A stretch of 64,000 nucleotides of DNA. Origin: Antedon mediterranea (taxonomy: Eukaryota; Echinodermata; Crinoidea; Comatulida; Antedonidae). The notes under the pieces are model-generated. The model saw nothing but the letters and a program-made list of their open reading frames with translations. It was not told the DNA's origin and ran no database searches. The translations under genes and the position numbers were made by a program. The DNA lies in NCBI RefSeq assembly GCF_964355755.1, contig NC_092672.1:27524501-27588500 (forward strand), given 5' to 3'. Shown here one piece after another: positions 39,701 through 54,700 of the stretch (position 1 is its first letter; every line of letters starts with the position of its first letter).

Positions 39701-42700
39701 TTGACAGATCCTGGCTACGGCCCTGGATTGGTTGATTGAAGTAGATTGATCGATTGATTGGTTGAATGGTTGATTGAGGTAGATTGATTTAATGAGGTAA
39801 ACAGGTTGATTGGTAATAAAAGTTACTTACGGTGAAAAGAAAACTCTCCTCTTGATTGCATCTAGTGAAAGCCTTGTGGCTTTTAGTATGGCTTCTAGAT
39901 TACGTTGATTAAAGTGTAGAGTTAGTTCTTTACAGTCTTCTTGCAGCTGGTGTTCTTCTTCGATATTCTCTGCTATGATGGAGTTAGAATCTGAATCTGA
40001 TCCAGAGGCTCCTTCATGTGCAGCAGCAATATATAACATAATGAAATATCAAATACTGTAGTTGATGTTTTTATATTGAATTAAAAATTATGTTTTAATA
40101 GCAGCATGGGTGGAGAGGATATGTTCCTATTACAATCATTACAATATGTTTAGTTCTATTAAATCTTATTTTTAACTTAGTAGGCCTATTTTTAGAAACT
40201 TCACAGATGCCATGTGTCTTCCTTTCTCCTCAAATAATAATAATTGCCTTGCAAAATTTATATTTACAAAATATGTACTACTGTAGGCCTTCACTATATA
40301 TTTGTCTAACCTTCTTCATCAACTGGCTCTTCAACTTGATCTGGTGTTGACCGATTGTAACATTCCCCAAATCCTGCCTTGTGAGCTTTGTCTATAAAGA
40401 CATTGATCAGCTCTGTAACAGAGTCTTCAATTCTCATACTCATCTTGTACAGCTCAGCAGCTGAGCTTTCACACAGTTTCTAAAACCAAACAAAAATAGT
40501 TTAATGACAAAAAGAAAGATCAATGTTTTGGAACCATCTTGGAATGATTTCTAACATCAAATATCATATTAATTTGAATAAACATCCCAGGTGGTTGATC
40601 CGAGGGAGGCGTTCAATTTAAGGGTGTAATATGGTAACATGTATAATCAAATACATTCTCCCAAAATATATGAAAAAAAAACATAAAATGTTTGGTCAAT
40701 TGTAGATTATGAAGTCAACAAATTCTACTAAAAATAGAAATGTGTTATAATACAATATTGAGTGTATAATATAATATAATGAGGGCGTGTGGCGCAGTGT
40801 GTTGGACGTTGGACTACCGATCGTCAGACCTAGGTTCGAATCCAACTCTCGCCGCATTGCTTGTATCCGTAGGCAATATACTTTACTTAAGTTTGCCTCT
40901 CTCCACCCAGGTGTATAAATGGGTACCCAGTTAGATCTAGACACAACTTTGCACTGGTTACCGGCTGCATTATGGGAGTATGTTTCCATACGTGTTTGAT
41001 CCCAAAAAATACTGGGGTAATAATGCTTGTAAAGCGCCTTTGAGCATGATTACTCATGAAAAGGGCGCTATATAAATGTGGTATTATTATTATAATGCAT
41101 GTGGAGGGGAGTTTATTTGAGGAAAAAATTAAGATCCTGGGGTTTTTATTCAAAGGAAGTGGGGCGTTTATTCAAACAAATTTGTTTAAAAAAATATATA
41201 TTTGTATCATACTGTAGTACAATAAGTTACAGGAAATGTAGCTAATGAAGGTTAATTAAATAATTAGCACATATTCTTTAAATACACATTTTTTTTGTAT
41301 AGAATCGAATTGTTTATTGAGTGTATATGGCCACCTACACTCAATATTAATTGCCAATAGGCAAATTTACATTATTTCTCAATGACGCAATACATATCTC
41401 ACTTTGGCATTGTGGAGAAGTATTCAAATTCCAGAATAAGCCTAGATTTTATCTTGGATTAGTCTTTCACTTAAAATTATATAAATGAATAATTAATATA
41501 TTAGAAGAACAAAAAAAATTGAATATGATGTTAGCATGTATTTGAATTGATTCTATAAATAAAACCCTATTGGATGCTACTGTGCGTCAATTAGAATGAC
41601 CATAAAGATTACCTGATTTCTTGAGCAAAATTCTTCTACAGTCCATGGCTTATCAGATGGAAGATCACAAAGGATCATTGAGCCCATTTCATCAAGTAGA
41701 GAATCAATACGGGCTTCACGAATGTCATTTACCTGTAAAAGAACATGATTTAGTGACAATTTAAGATTATATTACATTGATATACACCAGATTTTCTGGA
41801 AAACCAGACATATGCCAACTCAGGGGTATCTGAGTTTGTCAATGTGCACCACTGAATAATGTATCTTCAGTGGTCGAGTGCCACCAAATAAATTATTATT
41901 ATGTAAGCATGCTTCAATAGGAATTGTTTATCTATTTATCAGTAGGAGGGGCAATGCCCTACTGCTTGGCTTTGTTATTGGTGCTTACTTTCTGTGATGC
42001 TAATTGTTATTCATCTTGGTTCAATTATGCATTGTTTAGCTTTGTGTTTTGTTGTTGATAGTATGTTTCTTATTTCACAAAATGTCAAGCACTGCCTACT
42101 TCATGATTACTTGCATTAATATATGTTTGTTTTCTGACAGACCATGCCTATTGCTTTTCATGACAATCGACGTCACAAAAGCTTATTAAACTTTTATCTG
42201 CATCTTGAACAGGCCGGAATATTACATACATATATAAATAAATATTCCCTTTCAGTTGAGTGCTGAATTTTTAAATTATAATGCTTAAGCCTTAAGTTCT
42301 GTCTTACTTTACTATCAAACTTTATGTGACAAAAAAATGTGATGTGTCCATGCATGGACTACCATATTTGGGCATATCACTACCATATATGGGCACAACT
42401 TTTTTCATAAAACTAGTTTGATACTGTAGACTGAGCTTTACACTAAATTATTATTGCAATGTATGTGGGTGCCCTTTTTTTTAATTCTGGGAAAAAAAAT
42501 GTTTCTAAAAAGAATTTAAACATTTTAAAGAATTTGTCTTTGATTTTATCTTTGACCTACCAGTTCAATTGAAATACCAAATCATTCAGACTATCATTAT
42601 AAACACAGTATTTAGAAATGTTAAGGGTTAAAATACATAATAGTAATAGAAGTACAGTACCTCTTTTACCAACAATGCTAAGTCTTTCAGAGCCTTCCTG

Positions 42701-45700
42701 ATGCTGTGAAAATAGGTTTCAATGTTAAGAGATGTCCAAGTAAGAACGGCAAGGCCTGGTTGCATGATCAAGTCTACTTTCTTTAAATGTGGGGCCATGA
42801 CGGCTTGAAATATGGTTGGAATTTTAGCACGTAAAGAGTCATTCTCTTCCTTGAGCGTCTACAAGTAAAATATAATTTTTTTTATTAAAATATTGTACCA
42901 TCAATAATTATTAATCTATATATAAATTTACGTAAGGGCAAAATTCGGTAAATCTCGGTTTATTTCTAGAATTTTTACTCGATGGTATATAAAGTTGGTT
43001 CATACTTTCGGTACTGATTTTAACCATCTGATGTAACCCTGTTTACTAATTAAATTGAGTTAGGTAATTAGTTATTAACGATTAAAACGAATTTAGGTTC
43101 AACGATTTGCCCCAAATAGGGGTGTTTTCCGATCGTGGTATACACTGTCTAATGGATGTCCATCTTGAAAAATACCCGCCACAAAAATACGAGGAGGCTT
43201 CGCATTTTCCTATCTCCTCCTACGATGATTGTTTTTAATAGCTGAAAACTGGTTGAACAGCTAGAGTACAGCATCATAATGTTGAAGACAGGCCGATTTT
43301 CTTAAAAAAATACTATTTTGATAGATTTAATATACGATTATACAAATGTATTGATTTGCGATGAATGGAACATTCCAATCTCTGTTTCACAAGTGTCTAT
43401 TCCCTCAGGCGTCGTAAAGGCAAGTACAGTACTGTATACTCGAAATTCGATCCATTTTTGTTTTCAATCTGTGCTGCAGAGGTTGGATATAATTTTTTTT
43501 AAACGGATAATGAGCTAGCGTTTTCACTCGCCGTATATTATGTACAAATCTTTATTATTGCATTTAAACCACCCACATCATCACCTTTCCCTCACTGGCA
43601 TGAGTAGCGTTGTAAAACCAGTAGAGAATAGGCCTACGGTACATCACATGCCCTAAACGCAGAACAACTTTGGTGGGTAGGGTAGGAACCAACTTAAGTA
43701 TGAATTGGCTCTAAGAAACAATTGAAAACCATTAGGCCTACTAATTAAGTTGAGTTAATAGATAATTTAATATTTATTGACGATTAAATCGAATTTATGA
43801 TTTTCCCCGAATAGAGGTGGTTTTCACAAATTGTTTTACATTATATTATAAACATATAGGCCTACACGTAGTAGTGATGTATCGTTACATGTGCTGTACT
43901 ATTTCAATCGACTAGGACGGTGATAGTTTCAACAAAGTATTACATCGCAATGTTTTACTGTGTTTAGTGGTATATTATTTGTAAAACATGAAAGCAATTA
44001 ATATTTCGTTACTAAATGGATAAAGAATATATTTTAACATTGTTCCTCTTTGCACCCATCCTCTTCCCCATTCCTCAACCCTAATGTTACATACAAAACA
44101 CAAATTAAGTTTGTTTAAATTTGACTTAAACAATTGGTCTTATTTTGTGACAAGTTTCTCTTTCGGAAGTAATAGGGTGCTAATTTTAGTTGAGTACATA
44201 AATCACAGTGTCTATTTATTCGTTCCTTTAAACGACATGTATTATTGTCCTGCGGTACGTACATTTGAAATCGCCAGTTTTTTAACGCTGAAATTATTAT
44301 GTATTCGAGAACCATCTGTGGGCACGACCTAGATGGTACGCGAGCGAAGCGAGCGTACCATCTAGTAAACAACAATTCATATTAATAGGGAAAACTAGAT
44401 TTGTTTCCAGCGCACTACTGTACATAATCAAAAACATTGTCATTTTAACATGATTTAAACCCTAATCTGGAATTTGTTTATGAAACTTCTTCTGTAATTG
44501 CTCTATATACCTCCAAATAATTATTATATTACATTTACACATCTGTTACGGAACAAGACAAGGAGGCCCAGAAAATCGGGAAGACCATCTATCACCATAT
44601 TTACTGTGCAGAATCTAATGCATGTTGCACCATGATTTCCTCCATGGTCGCACATACTACAGTAAGTATTTAAGTAAGTAGTAGTTATGCCCCATTCAAA
44701 TACCCTAGGCTGGGCCTAAACCAAACAAAATAGGCAAAACCTCTTCATCCCTGCCTTTGACAAAACCTGTCTGGTGTAGGCCTACAGCAGCAACATGCTT
44801 GTTTGGAATATTTCTATACCTTTAATGTCTCACAGTTCTTTCTGAGTTTTTCTTGCGACAGACAGAGTACATTAGCGGCAGTTGGCACTTCTAAATCAAG
44901 CTTTCGCATGCATTCTGCTTCTCTGATCACTTGCAGAAGCATCGGATCAAAGTTCACAAGAAGTACGTTCGTTTCTGGATGTCTTACTAACAGAGATGCC
45001 TGTAACCCTAAGAAATTAAATATATATTTCACTATACTGATGTTGAGTAGGAAATAAAGGTCATTGATCGTTGATTGACAATTCAATTCTCATGCTCACT
45101 ATTTGTTTTAACATACCTAATAGAGTAATGTTTTATATAATAGGGAGTTTTCGCAACCTTACGAATACGATAACGAAAACGGATACGTCACACATTTGTG
45201 ACACTTTTGAGCTGATCCCCATTTCATATTCGTAAGGCGTATTCGTGTTGACGAATATCACCAGTCATATTCGTAACTACAAAACGAGTATAGTTTTTGA
45301 TCTATTTTGCAAATTTTGCATTTGAATCAGGAATGATTCATGATTATAATATAATTATACTTTTAGTGAAAGTAATTTACTAAAAGTAATTTACTAAAAT
45401 GCCAGGTCAATTTTGATAAATAGCAGTTTTTAAAGTCCTTACTCGCTTTGGTGTTACCATGGAGGTATACCTCCATGGTGTTACGCTAGGCCTAGGCAGC
45501 CAAGCACCAAAGCAACACGTACCTGCGCTTCGCTCAAATTTACCGCAGTCATATTTTGGACGGCGCCCTCAATATTTCGTTGCCATGCAAAACAAATTTT
45601 TACTGGCTTACGAAAAACGAATACGTGTGCGTATCCGTTTTCGTATTCGTAAGATTGCGAAAACCTAATTAAGCAGTTTCTATCTTGAATTCTAAAAAAC

Positions 45701-48700
45701 CTATGCCCTGTAAAAGTTTGAAAGTCAGATATTGGCCGTGCAAACAGATCAATAATAATAAATGGCGCACTCTACAAGTGATTTTTTCGGTCGATTGTCA
45801 ATCTTAGAAGAAAATAATACATGACACAATGATAGAAAATCTATCAAATGGCAAGGATATTAAATGTGTTATAAAGTGTAATAATGCTACATAAGTCTGA
45901 TACCTATCTTGACGACATCAACTTGTTTCACCCATGCTCTATGATACAGTAACTCAAACTCCATCAGAACAGATGCCATTCTATTGTAGTTGCGAATAAT
46001 GCGTTTAGCCTCAGGAGTCTTCATAACATTTGCTTCAGTCTATAACAAAATAATGTTTACTAATGCTATTCTACAACAAGAAATACATTTCTTTACAAAG
46101 CTAACTATTTATGATATAAAGAGCAGGATCATGATGATTGACAGTAATAATAATAATAATAATAATAATAATGTTGTCTAGGGTAACTTTTGTATAGATA
46201 TTTTGTACTTTTTAATCTTCACGTTGTTTTTAATGTTGTAATTTTGTATTTTATTGTTGGATGATTATATTTTGCTTTGGAGACCCACTTGATAGTTTGA
46301 TTTAGTTCGCTTTTGGGAATCCTGTCTCTCTCTATTGTTTGTTATTTTTTGTTATAATTATGTGAGACAAAATAAATGAAATGAAATCATAATTTCATTT
46401 TCATCATAGATCTTTTCAACAAGAAATCTGCATGATAAAAGATTCTTTTTGTTTGATCATAAAAGCATTTTAATCTATCAAAATGGTAGACCTCTACAAA
46501 AACCTTGTTAAGTTATCATATTCTTAAATGATTTAAATATAGAATAAATAAAATAAAACCACAATTCTTGATATGCTTTCTCCAGTATGTAACAAAACAC
46601 ACCTTCTTTCATTCCCTGATATGGAGCATGAATCTAGCTTTAACATTGTAATTCTTACTTTGATAACATCCATTGGTTGCTGTATTCTTCTGAAGAGTTG
46701 TCTAGCCCATGAGATCTTGCCTGAAACAGGTGGCATATCTCTTGGCACAAGAGGATCTTCTTTGTTCTTTTGATACAGCTAACATAAAAGAATGTAATAT
46801 AAAGTAAATAAGTTTAGATAATTCTAAAGTGTCCTGTATTCATTCAAAACATAGGGGAATTAGCTGTTGGAGGTAGGTCTCTTGAATTTGAATTGGTTGT
46901 TGTTTTTTTGGCAGTTGGTGAGGATTGATCTGATTGGTTGAGCATTCAATTATTTCCCTGTTTACCATTCAAAATCTCTTCCTGAATGCTACCAATGATC
47001 TTAGCATTCACACTACCATTCAACATATCTCCCTGAATGCTACCAATGTTCTTAGCATTCACACTACCATTCAAAATATCTCCCTGAATGCTACCAATTT
47101 TCTTAGCATTCACAATACCATTCAGAATATCTCCCTGAATGCTCAGTACCAATGATCTTGGCATTCACACTATCATTCAAAATCTCTTCCTGAATGCTAC
47201 CAATGATCTTAGCATTCACACTACCGTTCAAAATATCTCCCTCAATGCTACCAATGAACTTAGCATTCACACTACCATTCAGAATATCTCCCTGAATGCT
47301 ACCAATGATCTTGGCATTCACACTACCATTCAAAATCTCTTCCTGAATGCTACCAATGATCTTAGCATTCACACTACCATTCAAAATATCTCCCTGAATG
47401 CTACCAATGAACTTAGCATTCACACTACCATTCGGGATAGCTTCTGAATGCTTATTGACTCTTGTAAAATTTTCTTAGCATTCCGATTAAGTGGTTTTAA
47501 CCATGAATGCCTAAATTCTAAAAATTACCTGTAAATTAGCATTTGAATGCCTAGTGAATGGTTAGCGAAGGCTATTTAAGCATTCTCCTTTGGTAAGGGA
47601 ACTATACCTAGCCTCAGCATTATGTGGTGTGACCGGTTTCTTTCCACCACATTATTCTTATAGGCAATTGAACCCCAATCTTTCTACACCCAGCTACCAC
47701 CACAATTAAGCTACTACCTATTTTGCATTATGTATATATGCAAACCTACAGAGGATGATTAGGGAGCTTCTGATTTGAGACGAACGATGACTGACGACCA
47801 AACCATGCATATTATTTCATTATGTGCATCCAGTGTTTCCTTATTTCCTACACCCTGAAACCTACTATACCTTGCGTATTGTCTCAAGTTCAGTTCCAAA
47901 ATGATGCAGAATCACTGCATACTTTGCCTCAATGTTAAGATGTGGAATATTCAGTCTCTCAAATCTGGAATAAAACCCCAACAAAAATTGTATTGTAACG
48001 GTTTGTCCATAGGATAGACACAACACTAAAAACTGCATGATTCAATGATGTTTAAATGCTCCTTGCAATGTCCAATAAGAGTACACAATAAATAATGATT
48101 TATTGCCTACCTAAGGAGGAGATATTTCAACATTTTAGGTAATTCAGTCAAGTAATACTAATCTAGATCTGTTATTATGGAGGTTGAATTGCTGGACTGC
48201 TTCCCATGTGGGTTTCTTCCTTCTTATGTTACCCATAACCCACCAATCATGCAGTAGCCTCCTAAGAGGACTGTTCCATAAATAAGGAAAGGGGTGTCAA
48301 AGTCTTACTTAGGGGTATCAAATTTTACTACAGTATAGTAATCAATATTTAGTATTTTCAATTCAAGACACATATTTAGGGAGAGAATTAATGACTTAAA
48401 ATGTATTCCATGCTGTCTAAAATTTATTGAGAGAATTTTAGGTTTCATAATCATCCCACACCTTCACAGTTTGGAAGGCAGGGAGGACAAGAACCCCTAC
48501 AATTAGTTAACTAAGAATTGAGCAGTTGCTGGTTTAGAAGGTCGGCTACTAATCCCAGAGTCCTGAGTTCAAATCCTGTCAGTGTTTTTTCTCATAAAAG
48601 AACAAACTACAAGAAAGGTAATAAGACTTTGTGTAGAGCATATATTGTATATTTGTCCTTGTGATAATTTAAGGGGGAGGCCGCTAAATTATCCACTAGC

Positions 48701-51700
48701 CTTAACTAGCCCTATGTACCTATTTGGCAGAAAACCTTTCTCCAAATTGTCATTAAAAAAAAGTATATGAAAATAGATGGAACAACAGCAGTTAAACATT
48801 GAACAATTTTTCACTTACCGTCTGAGTAGTACAAGAGCCTGCACAGATGAGGTTATTTTGCTGAAACAACTGTCCAAGAAGCCTTGAAGCATGTACTGTG
48901 GTAAAAAAGATATTTATTGTATTATTAACTGTCCTCAGTTTAATTGGATGAGACCATGGTTAAAAATCCAATGAATATGTACGGACATCATTGTACACAG
49001 TTAAACACTGTATCTTAATGCACTGTTAACTATTCTTTAAAACCAAAAGGTTGCATTGTATGAATTGTGAAACAAGAGATTTCGTCATTTTTCCCAATAA
49101 TTTCATTCAAGTTCATGAATAAAACGCTACTAACCTCTAGATCATAAATAGACTTCTTGAACTCATCATAATCCACGTCAAAGTCAATTTTTCGATGGTC
49201 CAATATTTCATAAGGCTTCTTCTTAATGTTGGAGTAAATGACTTGGAACTTGTTTGCAATTGGATCAATGCCTTCAATACTTGTTGTGGCCAATACAGAG
49301 AACACTTCAATTGTATTGACTACGTCTATAATCTAGAATTAAAGTATACTTTTATAATATGTAAATCAACTATCCTTTCTGATAAAATTCTATAGTTCCT
49401 ATAGTTTGTGCTTATTAAACAATACTTTTTCTCGCCCTAGCAAAATGGAATATGAAAGTAAGATTTATAGAAAACCACTTATGTATTAAAAATATGTAAA
49501 AATATTCAATCCTTCCCATCATAATCTTTGACTAATTTTCAATAGAAAGTGTTTTACTGCAAAAAAGAACTTAGATTAAAAAAGAAAATTAGAATTGAAA
49601 ATCAATAAATCATTCTATCAATCAATCAATAAATCATTCTATCAATCAATCCTGTAACAGTGTAAATCATTCAATAAATAATTCTATCAATCAATCCCTA
49701 TAAATCAATATATAAATCAATCTATCAATCAATCCCTATAAATCAATCAATGCATCATTCCATCAATTAATCCCTGTGAATCATTCAATAAATCTTTCTA
49801 TCAATCAATCTTGTAAAAGTGCAAATCAATCAATAAATTATTCTATTAATCAATCCCTATAAATCAATCAATAAATCATTCTATCAATCCAATCCCTGTA
49901 AATCAATCAATAAATCATTCAATCAATAAATGAATTTATCTAATGTAATAATATGAAAATGATATACCTTCTCGCATCTCTTGCAGAATGCTTCAAATTT
50001 ACCAAATATGTACATTTCGGAGAACTCAAATGGACGTTCCCCTGGAATTTCATCAATCCTTTTCTTGGTTCTATGAAAGCTTTTCTGATACTCTTTGTAC
50101 AGCTGTATGGAAGCCTCAAGCTTGGCAATAAGTGGACCACAGCTTTGATCCCAAATACGGTCCATTCCATTATTTGTAATGAAATTCTTACAGGCTGTTA
50201 CCATTTGGTTGGTGACCTATAGGTAGTAAATAAGTAATAAAGAATGTTTGGTACAAAAAATATAATATTGTGACCTTAAGAGTGATTAAATCAACCATTT
50301 AGTACACTCAAATGTATTACTGGGTTCAAATAACTGTCTCACAGAGACATCTGGTAGCTAAGCCATTGACTTAATTCATGTTAAGAGGTGTCCCCTGATC
50401 TTAAAACATATATTGCCCCTCTTTCTTTTCACAGAAAAGTTTCTCCTTAACAGGTCCCCTGAATAATAGGTTTCCTCTCGAAGGAGGGGTTCCACTGTAC
50501 TTCAAAAAACAAATATATCCAAGATTGGAAGTTTATCACAGTGTATAATTCATATACATTTTTATTATATTGTAAAATTGTATTGTACAATAATTGTAAA
50601 AAACAGAGAAGGCAAAAGAGAAATGTAATTGAGTACACGATAAATAAATGAACTTAAATTTTACCTTAATGAATAAGGATGTCATTCTCTCTGATGTATT
50701 GTAATACTGTGAAATACTGTGTATCATTCGTATAGCATTGATGAGGCTGGGAATACATTCAACCATGCCAATCTGAAAATAGTTAGTCAGCTCTGTCTAC
50801 ACTATCAAACTTTGTGTGACAAAAAAATGTGATGTGCCCATATATGGACATGATGATGTCATATCACTACCATATTTGGTCACATCACACTTTTTTTGTC
50901 AAACTAATTTGATAGTGTAGACATAGCTTTACGTTTAGTATGTAGAACTGAATTGAATTGACATCACTGAGGCTTGGATGAGTACCACAAGTTACATTAC
51001 ATACAGTATGTTTATGAGGTGACTGAGGTGCAGACCTGTAGCAAATATCATATAATATTAATACAAGACATGTGAATTTGAATTGACATCTTAGATATGA
51101 GACAATGGAAGCAAAGATTGCATAGCTTTTCTATACAGACCTTTGAAGGCAGGGTGTTAGCAGTTGAAGAAACACACTATATGAGTGAGTGGCCGAGCGG
51201 TTAAGACAGTGAAACCGTAATTACCTAGCCATAACAACGGCAGGGGTTCGAGGCTCACTCACTCCATGGTTCTGGTGGTAGAACGATTCTTCTTGGATAA
51301 GGACTATAAACCGTAGGTCCAGTGTACACATCTGGCTCGTGTGCACTTTAAAGAACCTAGTACATCTTTCGAGACGAGTAGGGGGTTACCCCGGTATATT
51401 AGTACATCACAGCCACTGATCACCAACTGGGCCCTCTGGGAGACCAGTCATTGACTGAAGAGGTTACCCAGTATAAATATATATTTCAATCAATACAGAG
51501 TAATACAAAAAAGTTACACAATAAAAGGTGGCCTACATACTGGATTTGCATGATAAAGTGGCTCACAGAACTTCTCCAATGTATATAGAAACTTCACATT
51601 GTCTTTGGCTTCATTGGCGGAATCTGTAACACGACAGTCAAGTTCCTTCCATATCTATAAATAGAATTTAAAGTAATTGACAAAAATGTTACTACTGTAC

Positions 51701-54700
51701 CTGCTCAATAAGTGCAAATTAAGGTTGGTAGTTCACACTGCTGAATGTGAACAGACAAACTCTGAAACAAACTACAACTGTAAAAAGTTCAACAGTGATT
51801 TTTGCAATCAATCATAGCAAATATGTCAGAATGAACATCCCCTCTCAATAAAAAAAATGAAACAGCTCAGACAAAAATTGTGATTCTCACAAAATAGACT
51901 TTACTCAATGCTGCTGTGCCTTATACTATAGTCAAGACCAGACATAATGGTGGTACAGGTTTAAGATTCCGTCAACCATAGTTCTAGTGGCAAAACAAGT
52001 CTGGTTTATATGCATTTAAAGAAACAAGTACATCTTTCGCTGTAGGATTAGGATTACCTGTGCTTTTGTTCACTTTAAGACACTAAAATCTCTGTGTTGG
52101 GCTAAAAACCCAACCATGTTGGATCACAAGAGTGGCCCCATGTGTCCCAATTGCAGGAAAAGGATCGGAACATAACTGTACCTTAAGGACCTTGCTCTTA
52201 GCAGCATTCAAAGTACTGATGACCATCTTGCAGTGTTTACTCTTGATCTGGTCCATGATGGAATTGAAACGTGCCATCAACAAGCGCCAATGCTCTAGTT
52301 CAGCTAAAGGACCAGTATCATCAGCTTCTTTTCTCATCTGTTCACTTTCAGTTAAAACCTAAATTATAAAATTTAAGCTTTGTCTACACTATCAAACTTT
52401 ATGTGACAAAAAATGTGATGTGCCCATAAGGACAAGATGCATGATGCCATCACTACCATATTTAAGCATATCACTATAATAGATTGGATGAAATTGATCA
52501 TATTTCACAGAAAGGTAAGAGAGTAAGAGAATGTTGATATAAAGTTTGCGGTACACCACGTATATTAGTTCTGAAAAAAACTATCAATCAATATCGTCCT
52601 CAGGCTCAGGAGTAAGAGAAAATATATGTATACAGTTCTACTATGTGTACATACTACTGTGTAAATAGCAAAACTTTATATATAAACAAAAATAAAAACA
52701 CACCTAAGCTTTGGGGAAATGTGGAAAATTATGACACCAGTTTGGCTGCCATTGGATCCAAGATGGCAGATCATTTTCAATTCTATTTTAAAATCATTTT
52801 GATACTAGCATGGATGTGTTCAAGTAACAAACAAACAATAATCAAACAAACTCTTTTAATATCTTTTTGCTGGAAAGAATTTTGTTTATTTAATTTATAA
52901 GTAAAACAAAAATAATGACCTGTTCAATCTCTTTACACCAATGGTGTACAAGGTCTTCTAAGATTGCCACAGAATCAGGATTGGCAGCAGCTGATAAGCA
53001 ATCTCCAGGTGTAGCAAGACTAGTGACATCAAACCCATCACAACCATGCAGCTTCACTGCACCAGAAATGCTGGTTTTGGCTCCTGGAATAAAATAGGTA
53101 CTGTGTAAAAAGGCACACTTATTAAATGGATAATTGATTAGGTTTATCTTATAACAAATGATGTTATATCCATGTTACAATTATCATAATAATTCCCATA
53201 TTGTGAAACAAAAAAAATGTTACATACTTGAGAACTTTATTGAATCAATCAATTAACATATAACAATAGTAATAATATAGTACAATGATGACTTTCGTAA
53301 AAAACATAATAATGAAAATACTATATATAATATTATATGTCCAATATTGGCTACATTAATTATTAATAATGATTAATATTTCTGTTAGTGTTAGTTTCTA
53401 TAAGTTACTTACTTCTACTAATTTACAAAAAATTGTTAATAAATGATGTCTCGTTGAAAGAGCAATGACACAGGTTGGTTGTTTAGTTAAAAAAGAGAAT
53501 TCAACAAATTTGTAATCATATCACTCACCATTAATAAAGTCAATAAATGTATCAAAAGAATCAAGAAAATTCTGTCTTGTCTTTTTGCCAATAGGTGTTT
53601 CTGAAAGAGCTCCCCAATCATCAAGAGCATGTGCTGCCGGGTTATGCACTTTCATGAGTAGTTGCTGGATAGCAGGAAGAACAGTCAGAGTACCTGCATT
53701 GGCACAGCTGAAGTTGCCAAAGTTTACCATCTATTAGAATAATAAACAAGAAAAGAAGTTTAACAATGAGGTTCTTAGAATTGGAAATGTTGACTGATTT
53801 AATAACACTTTCTTGTCTTTTTGTAAGCCTGTTGTATTATCAGTTTAAAAAACATTTAAAGACATGTTATTTTTACCAATGTTATGAGAATATGTGAAGC
53901 GCCACTGATTATGAGCTTTACATAGATATGGCTGCTATCTAAATGTTAATGTTTTAGTTTTATTCATTCCCTGAATGTATATTTATTTAAGAGGTTCCTT
54001 GAATATCAACTGGCATTTTTATTTTGAAATTCAAAAAGAAAAAAATTAATAAATGAAAACAAACTGAACAATCATTGAATAAAATAAATGGATGTGCAAT
54101 GTACCTGCATGAAGACATTGTACATTATGTGTTAAGATCTGGTGTAGTAGGATTTTCATTACAGTAACAACAACAAACATTAAAAAAAAATAATTTAAAG
54201 AAAATTGTCCCAACCTCATGAACATTTCTAGGATTAATGGCACTGGCCACATCAGACTTGATAAAGTATAGACATCTGCCTGTAAGAGCTTCACAGGTGC
54301 CATCAGTCACGATAATACCTTGCATCTTGGTTCCTTTAGGAAGACCAAGGCTTCTCCCAGAGTCTAAACAAAATATAGTTAATCATCATTTAACTAATTC
54401 TGCACAACCCGTCTGACTTTCCCACTAACTACAATCGTCAAACAGTTTGCACCAAAGTTTACAAAAATAACTGTATAAAGTATAATTGGCAATGGAATAG
54501 AATTCATGAGTTGGTTTCATTCAAATATGTTCAGCAAGAAAATCACTTTTTTCTAGGTGGTCAGTATTTGGGAGATTCCACTGTAGATTATTATTTCATT
54601 TCCATGGTTTTATTCTAGCATAGGAATAAGAGTCAATTGAGGTCTGTCTCTGTCTCTTTCTATTCATCACTTTAAAAATCTTCCACATTATGTCAAACAA

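Noticed and set aside
40782-40860. tRNA gene
   Set aside because: Boxes A and B are present, but the acceptor stem does not pair and a SINE body follows directly.
46934-47447. Long open frames on both strands
   Set aside because: Created by the 51-bp satellite, whose period is a multiple of three.
51183-51265. tRNA-Leu/Ser gene (also 60837-60920)
   Set aside because: Head of a dispersed SINE; both copies share more than 200 bp of body.
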